Below are positions 60,195-64,000 of a DNA stretch of 64,000 nt, piece after piece. The stretch covers positions 62,001-126,000 of the forward strand of contig NZ_SJKA01000002.1 of NCBI RefSeq assembly GCF_004331435.1, read 5' to 3'. Source of the stretch: Kribbella sindirgiensis. Lineage in GTDB: Bacteria; Actinomycetota; Actinomycetes; Propionibacteriales; Kribbellaceae. The stretch's first letter is position 1, and each line of letters starts with the position of its first letter. The notes beneath the pieces were generated by a model. That model did not search any database and was not told the DNA's origin. It saw only the letters and a list, made by a program, of their open reading frames with translations. The position numbers and the translations under genes are program-made.

Positions 60195-61886
60195 ATGCGG
60201 GCACGACGTACAGTCGCGCTGGCCCTCACGGGCTTGCTCGCGGCAGCCGCTCTGGCTGCTTGTAGCAGCGGGGACGGTAATTCAGGCAGCTCCGGGAACA
60301 ACGGCTCCGGCACCGCCGCGACCGTTCTGAACATCGGCATGCCGAACGGTCCGCAGACCGAGAACCACAACCCGTTCCTCGGCTCCTCCTCGGGCGCCTC
60401 GCTGGGCTACCGCTGGATGATCTTCGAGCCGCTGGTGATGATCAACGGGATCAAGCCGACCGAGCCCGGCAAGCCGTGGCTGGCGACCGAGTGGAAGTGG
60501 GACGCCAACTACACCAAGCTGTCGCTGACCGTCCGTGAGGGCGTGAAGTTCTCCGACGGCAAGCCGATGACCGCCGAGGACGTGGCGTACTCGTTCCAGA
60601 TCCGCAAGGACAACGAGGGCCTCAACCAGGACGCGATCCCGTACGGCACGATCACCGCGTCCGGCAACAAGGTCGACCTGACGTTCACCCGGTCGCAGTT
60701 CACCAACCAGAACAAGATCCTGACCGTGTTCGTGATCCCGAAGCACCAGTGGTCGACGATCAAGGACCCGAGCCAGGACACCCTGAAGAGCCCGATCGGC
60801 ACCGGTCCGTACACGGTGAAGTCGTTCACCCCGCAGACCACCACGCTGACGTTGCGCGACTCGTACTGGCAGGACCTCCCGAAGGTCAAGGAGTTGCGGT
60901 ACACGTCGTACAACGACAACAACGCGCAGACCACGGCGCTGGCCAACGGCGCGTCGGAGTGGAGCTTCGTCTTCGTCCCGAACGTGAAGGCCGTCTACCA
61001 GGACAAGGACCCGAAGAACCACAAGCTGTGGTTCCCGGCGAACCTGGGCATCCACGGGCTGTGGATCAACACCACCCGCAAGCCGTTCGACAACCCCGCG
61101 GTGCGGCGCGCCATGAACCTGGTGATCAACCGCGACGACATCTTCATGCAGGGCGAGGCCGGGTACTTCTACCCGAAGGTCGAGTCGATGACCGGGATCC
61201 CGACCCCGGCCGGTGAATCCTTCATCGCGCCGGAGTACAAGGACCTCAAGCACAAGGTGGACGTCGACGCGGCCAAGAAGGAGCTCACCGACGCCGGCTT
61301 CAAGCTCGAGGGCGACGTCCTCAAGGACCCGGCCGGCAAGCCGGTGACGATCACGCTGACCGACCCGGCCGGCTGGTCCGACTACATCACCGACCTGGAG
61401 ATCATCAAGGACAACCTGTCCACGATCGGGATCAAGGCGACCGTCGACAAGGCCAACCAGGACGCCTGGTTCAAGAACATCGACGAGGGCAACTTCGACG
61501 CCGCGATGCACTGGACCAACGGCGGCGCGACGCCGTACGACATCTACCAGAACATCATGGACGGCAAGATCCTGAAGCCGGTCGGCAAGGGCGGCGTGAG
61601 CGGCAACTACGGGCGGTTCAACAGCCCGGAGGCGACCAAGGCGCTCGACCAGTACGCGAACGCCGCGGACGACGCGGCCCGCAGCACGGCGCTGAACACG
61701 CTGCAGAAGATCATGGTCGAGCAGATGCCGATCATCCCCACCTCGGCGTCCAACGTCGGCGGTCTCTACAGCACGAAGAACTGGGTCGGCTGGCCCGACG
61801 AGCAGAACCAGTACGGGCCGGCGCAGCCGACCCAGCAGAACGCTCTGCAGATCGTCCTGAACCTGAAGCCGGCCGGCAGCCAGTAA
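60195..61886 (+). CDS. Family 5 ABC binding lipoprotein
   Basis: Protein of 563 residues. Lipoprotein signal with LAAC box (Cys23), then a Gly/Ser/Asn spacer. The body is the OppA/DppA-type fold (EFLVMINGI-like region, [20 protein letters not shown]). Family 5 proteins carry peptides, but some carry oligosaccharides such as cellobiose or laminaribiose. Beside GH16/GH30 and under the same operator, glucan oligosaccharides are plausible. ATG 60195 follows AGGAGGA. Confidence 0.9.
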   Translation: MRARRTVALALTGLLAAAALAACSSGDGNSGSSGNNGSGTAATVLNIGMPNGPQTENHNPFLGSSSGASLGYRWMIFEPLVMINGIKPTEPGKPWLATEWKWDANYTKLSLTVREGVKFSDGKPMTAEDVAYSFQIRKDNEGLNQDAIPYGTITASGNKVDLTFTRSQFTNQNKILTVFVIPKHQWSTIKDPSQDTLKSPIGTGPYTVKSFTPQTTTLTLRDSYWQDLPKVKELRYTSYNDNNAQTTALANGASEWSFVFVPNVKAVYQDKDPKNHKLWFPANLGIHGLWINTTRKPFDNPAVRRAMNLVINRDDIFMQGEAGYFYPKVESMTGIPTPAGESFIAPEYKDLKHKVDVDAAKKELTDAGFKLEGDVLKDPAGKPVTITLTDPAGWSDYITDLEIIKDNLSTIGIKATVDKANQDAWFKNIDEGNFDAAMHWTNGGATPYDIYQNIMDGKILKPVGKGGVSGNYGRFNSPEATKALDQYANAADDAARSTALNTLQKIMVEQMPIIPTSASNVGGLYSTKNWVGWPDEQNQYGPAQPTQQNALQIVLNLKPAGSQ

Positions 61887-61894
61887 CAGCGGTG

Positions 61895-61927
61895 GACGGC
61901 GCCAGGCCTGGTCGGCCTGGCGCCGTC
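61895..61927 (+). terminator. Intra-operon hairpin
   Basis: GACGGCGCCAGGCC (61895-61908) and GGCCTGGCGCCGTC (61914-61927) form a perfect 14-bp stem with a 5-base loop, between binding protein and ATPase. It can stop part of the transcripts or protect the 3' end, keeping the binding protein in excess. Confidence 0.82.
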
Positions 61928-61944
61928 GCCTTGAGGAGAGACTG

Positions 61945-62958
61945 ATGACGGTCACCGAGACCGAGGTTGTTCTGGAGGCCGAGGGCCTCACCAAGCATTT
62001 CCCGGTACGGCGCGGACTCCGCGATCTGCTCACCCGCGACCACAAGGCCGTGCACGCCGTCGACGACGTCCGGTTGACGCTGCGCCGGGGCCGGGTGACC
62101 GCGCTGGTCGGCGAGTCCGGTTCGGGCAAGTCCACCGTCGCGCGGCTGCTGGCCCAGTTGTACGGGCGCACGTCCGGCGAGATCCGCCTGCACGGGGAAC
62201 CGATCACCGTGCACGGCGGCCGGAAGTTCCGGGCGTACGCGCGCCGTGTGCAGATGATCTTCCAGGACCCGTTCGCCTCGCTGAACCCGACGCACACCGT
62301 GCGGTACCACCTGACCCGGTCGCTGCGTATCCACGGCCGGGCCGGCGACCTGGAGGAGAACCTCCGCGATCTGCTGAACCAGGTCCAGCTCACTCCCCCG
62401 GAACGCTATCTCGACAAGTTTCCGCACGAGCTTTCCGGCGGTCAGCGGCAGCGCGTGTCGATCGCCCGCGCCCTCGGCGCGGACCCCGAGGCGCTGCTCG
62501 CCGACGAGCCGGTCTCGATGCTGGACGTGTCGATCCGCCTCGGCGTCCTGAACCTGCTGCGGGACCTGAAGGAACGGCTCAACCTCGCGATCCTCTACAT
62601 CACCCACGACATCGCCTCGGCCCGGTACTTCGCCGACGAGACGCTGGTGATGTACGCCGGCCGGATGGTCGAGGGCGGCGACTCCGAGACCGTCACGCAG
62701 CACCCCGCGCACCCGTACACCCGGCTGCTGATCGAGAGCGCGCCGGACCCCGATCGCCTCGGCGAGTTGAGCAAGCCCGAGGACCAGGCCGGCGGCGAAC
62801 CGCCCAGCCTGATCGCGCCGCCGAGCGGCTGCCGGTTCAACCCGCGCTGCGTGCACGCGATGCCCAAGTGCTCGACCGATCTCCCGCCCCGCTTCGAGCT
62901 CCCTACTGCGGGCCATTGGGCCGCCTGCTGGCTTTACGAGGAGGGGGCGGCGAAGTGA
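61945..62958 (+). CDS. Opp/Dpp-type ABC ATPase
   Basis: Protein of 337 residues. Walker [11 protein letters not shown]-loop [12 protein letters not shown], signature [16 protein letters not shown], Walker [13 protein letters not shown], His in THDIAS. The C-terminal oligo_HPY zinc-type motif is [14 protein letters not shown]. Oligopeptide-type importers usually have two ATPases; the second may lie past the window edge. Confidence 0.92.
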   Translation: MTVTETEVVLEAEGLTKHFPVRRGLRDLLTRDHKAVHAVDDVRLTLRRGRVTALVGESGSGKSTVARLLAQLYGRTSGEIRLHGEPITVHGGRKFRAYARRVQMIFQDPFASLNPTHTVRYHLTRSLRIHGRAGDLEENLRDLLNQVQLTPPERYLDKFPHELSGGQRQRVSIARALGADPEALLADEPVSMLDVSIRLGVLNLLRDLKERLNLAILYITHDIASARYFADETLVMYAGRMVEGGDSETVTQHPAHPYTRLLIESAPDPDRLGELSKPEDQAGGEPPSLIAPPSGCRFNPRCVHAMPKCSTDLPPRFELPTAGHWAACWLYEEGAAK

Positions 62959-63935
62959 AGTTTCTCCTGCAGCGGTTGGTGTTCTACGTCTTCACGGCGT
63001 GGGCGGCACTGACCATCAACTTCTTCATCCCGCGGATGATCCCGGGCGACCCGGTGACGTCGCTGATCAACAAGTTCCAGGGCCAGATGAGCACCGACGC
63101 GATCAACTCGCTGTACGTGCTGTTCGGCCTGGACAAGAACGCGTCGCTCTGGAGCCAGTACGTCGACTACTGGGGCCAGGTGTTCCGCGGTGACCTCGGG
63201 CTGTCGTTCACGTTCTTCCCGACGCCGGTCGCGGAGATCCTCCGGCAGAGCCTGCCGTGGACGATCGCGCTGGTCGGCATCACCACGTTCGCCAGCTTCA
63301 TGATCGGTACGTCGCTGGGCGTCCTGGCGGGCTGGCGGCGCGGGTCGGTGATGGACGGACTGTTGCCGGTGACAACGTTCCTGTCGTCGATCCCGTACTT
63401 CTGGCTCGGTCTGCTGGCGATCACGCTGCTCGCCGGACCGGACAGCTTCTTCCCGTCGTCCGGCGGTTACGAACCGGGGCTGGTGCCGTCGTGGAACGCC
63501 GAGTTCATCGGCAGCGCCGTCCAGCACAGCCTGCTGCCGGCGATCACGATCCTGATCTCGTCGGTGAGCGGCTGGATCCTGACCATGCGGAACATGATGG
63601 TGACGGTGGCCTCCGAGGACTACATCACCGTCGCGCACGCCAAGGGGCTGCCCGAGCGCCGGGTGATGGTCAGCTACGCGGCCCGGAACGCGCTGCTGCC
63701 GAACGTTTCCGGGTTCGCGCTGTCGCTCGGCTTCATCGTCGGCGGCACGCTCCTGGTGGAGATCGTCTTCTCCTACCCGGGCATCGGCTACAACCTGTTC
63801 CAGGCCGTCGGCGCGAAGGACTACCCACTGATGCAGGGCGTCTTCCTGGTCATCACCTTGTCGGTGCTCGTCGCCAACCTGCTGGCCGACGTCGCCTATC
63901 TGCTGCTCGATCCGCGCACCCGGAAGGAGGGCTGA
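62955..63935 (+). CDS. Opp/Dpp-type ABC permease (DppB-like)
   Basis: Protein of 326 residues with six spans. Start [20 protein letters not shown]; family signatures [12 protein letters not shown] and the EAA-like loop [23 protein letters not shown] 62955 overlaps the ATPase TGA (GTGA). Confidence 0.92.
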   Translation: MKFLLQRLVFYVFTAWAALTINFFIPRMIPGDPVTSLINKFQGQMSTDAINSLYVLFGLDKNASLWSQYVDYWGQVFRGDLGLSFTFFPTPVAEILRQSLPWTIALVGITTFASFMIGTSLGVLAGWRRGSVMDGLLPVTTFLSSIPYFWLGLLAITLLAGPDSFFPSSGGYEPGLVPSWNAEFIGSAVQHSLLPAITILISSVSGWILTMRNMMVTVASEDYITVAHAKGLPERRVMVSYAARNALLPNVSGFALSLGFIVGGTLLVEIVFSYPGIGYNLFQAVGAKDYPLMQGVFLVITLSVLVANLLADVAYLLLDPRTRKEG

Positions 63936-63937
63936 CG

Positions 63938-64000
63938 ATGTCCGCACCAACCTCCACCATCACCGCGGTCACACCCGAAGGACCTGAGGTCGCGGCCGCA
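63938..64000 (+). CDS. Probable second permease (DppC-like), 3' partial
   Basis: ATG 63938 follows AAGGAGGG and lies 2 bp after the DppB-like stop. Only 21 codons (MSAPTSTITAVTPEGPEVAA and one more) are visible. The flexible N-terminus fits a DppC-type permease, and operon order predicts one, but the sequence alone does not prove it. Confidence 0.6.
   Translation, partial: MSAPTSTITAVTPEGPEVAAA

Noticed and set aside
60282..62393. A 703-codon minus-strand frame over the importer genes
   Set aside because: It crosses two well-defined plus-strand genes and a terminator hairpin, and shows only low-complexity Arg/Val/Leu sequence.
1..64000. Phage, integrative element or CRISPR system
   Set aside because: No integrase, phage structural gene, cas gene, direct-repeat array or tRNA-linked attachment site was seen.

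Overview
The window is high-GC actinobacterial DNA: G/C-rich third codon positions, frequent GTG and TTG starts, a RsrA/SigR pair, a FrnE-type oxidoreductase and leaderless promoters. Gene content and codon style suggest Kribbella or a close relative in the Propionibacteriales. That placement is inference; there is no rRNA here to prove it. No tRNA, rRNA, CRISPR, integrase or transposase gene was seen.

Layout. 0-4.5 kb: two tandem STAND regulators (HTH, NB-ARC, TPR), the first cut by the window edge; a relic of the neighbouring sigma-factor gene lies between them. 4.5-7.2 kb: rsrA-sigR, a hydrolase and a SRAP-domain DNA-repair gene. 7.2-24.9 kb: an accessory stretch with HxlR regulator/aminotransferase, D-Ala-D-Ala ligase, a degenerate GGDEF protein, an ECF sigma factor fused to its own zinc finger, membrane span and exported repeats, a short archaeal-type aspartyl-tRNA synthetase under a T-box leader, kinases, an M20 peptidase, a LuxR-type ATPase regulator, hydrolases and FrnE. 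24.9-32.5 kb: DoxX, aroA, rsgA, DUF2231, hisN, a two-gene M16 peptidase operon, a 165-bp palindromic element and a CBS protein. 32.8-40.2 kb: a two-component system, an MFS exporter and a sugar ABC importer. 40.4-52.5 kb: small regulator/target pairs (TetR with ABC-2 protein, MacB-like exporter, TetR with SDR, MerR with VOC), DedA, NagB and a truncated methyltransferase. 52.6-64 kb: a polysaccharide module with GH18, GH30 and GH16 enzymes that all carry nearly the same CBM13 lectin domain, a ROK and a LacI regulator, and an Opp-type ABC importer that runs off the end.

How it works together. The last 11 kb reads as a fungal cell-wall utilisation locus: GH16 (beta-1,3-glucan), GH30 (beta-1,6-glucan or related) and GH18 (chitin) act outside the cell and an oligopeptide-type importer takes up products. 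The same 14-bp operator, TGRGAGCGTTCTCA, lies before GH16 and before the importer, tying them into one regulon.

Best unexplained items: (1) an 85-bp palindromic intergenic repeat in three copies with a compensatory base change; (2) a second, 81-bp intergenic repeat in two copies; (3) the 165-bp palindromic element at 31.9 kb; (4) a T-box leader with an Asp specifier (GAC) and a UGGC acceptor contact before an extra AspRS; (5) a 67-bp sigR relic between duplicated STAND genes; (6) a 39-bp-stem hairpin touching the chitinase stop codon.
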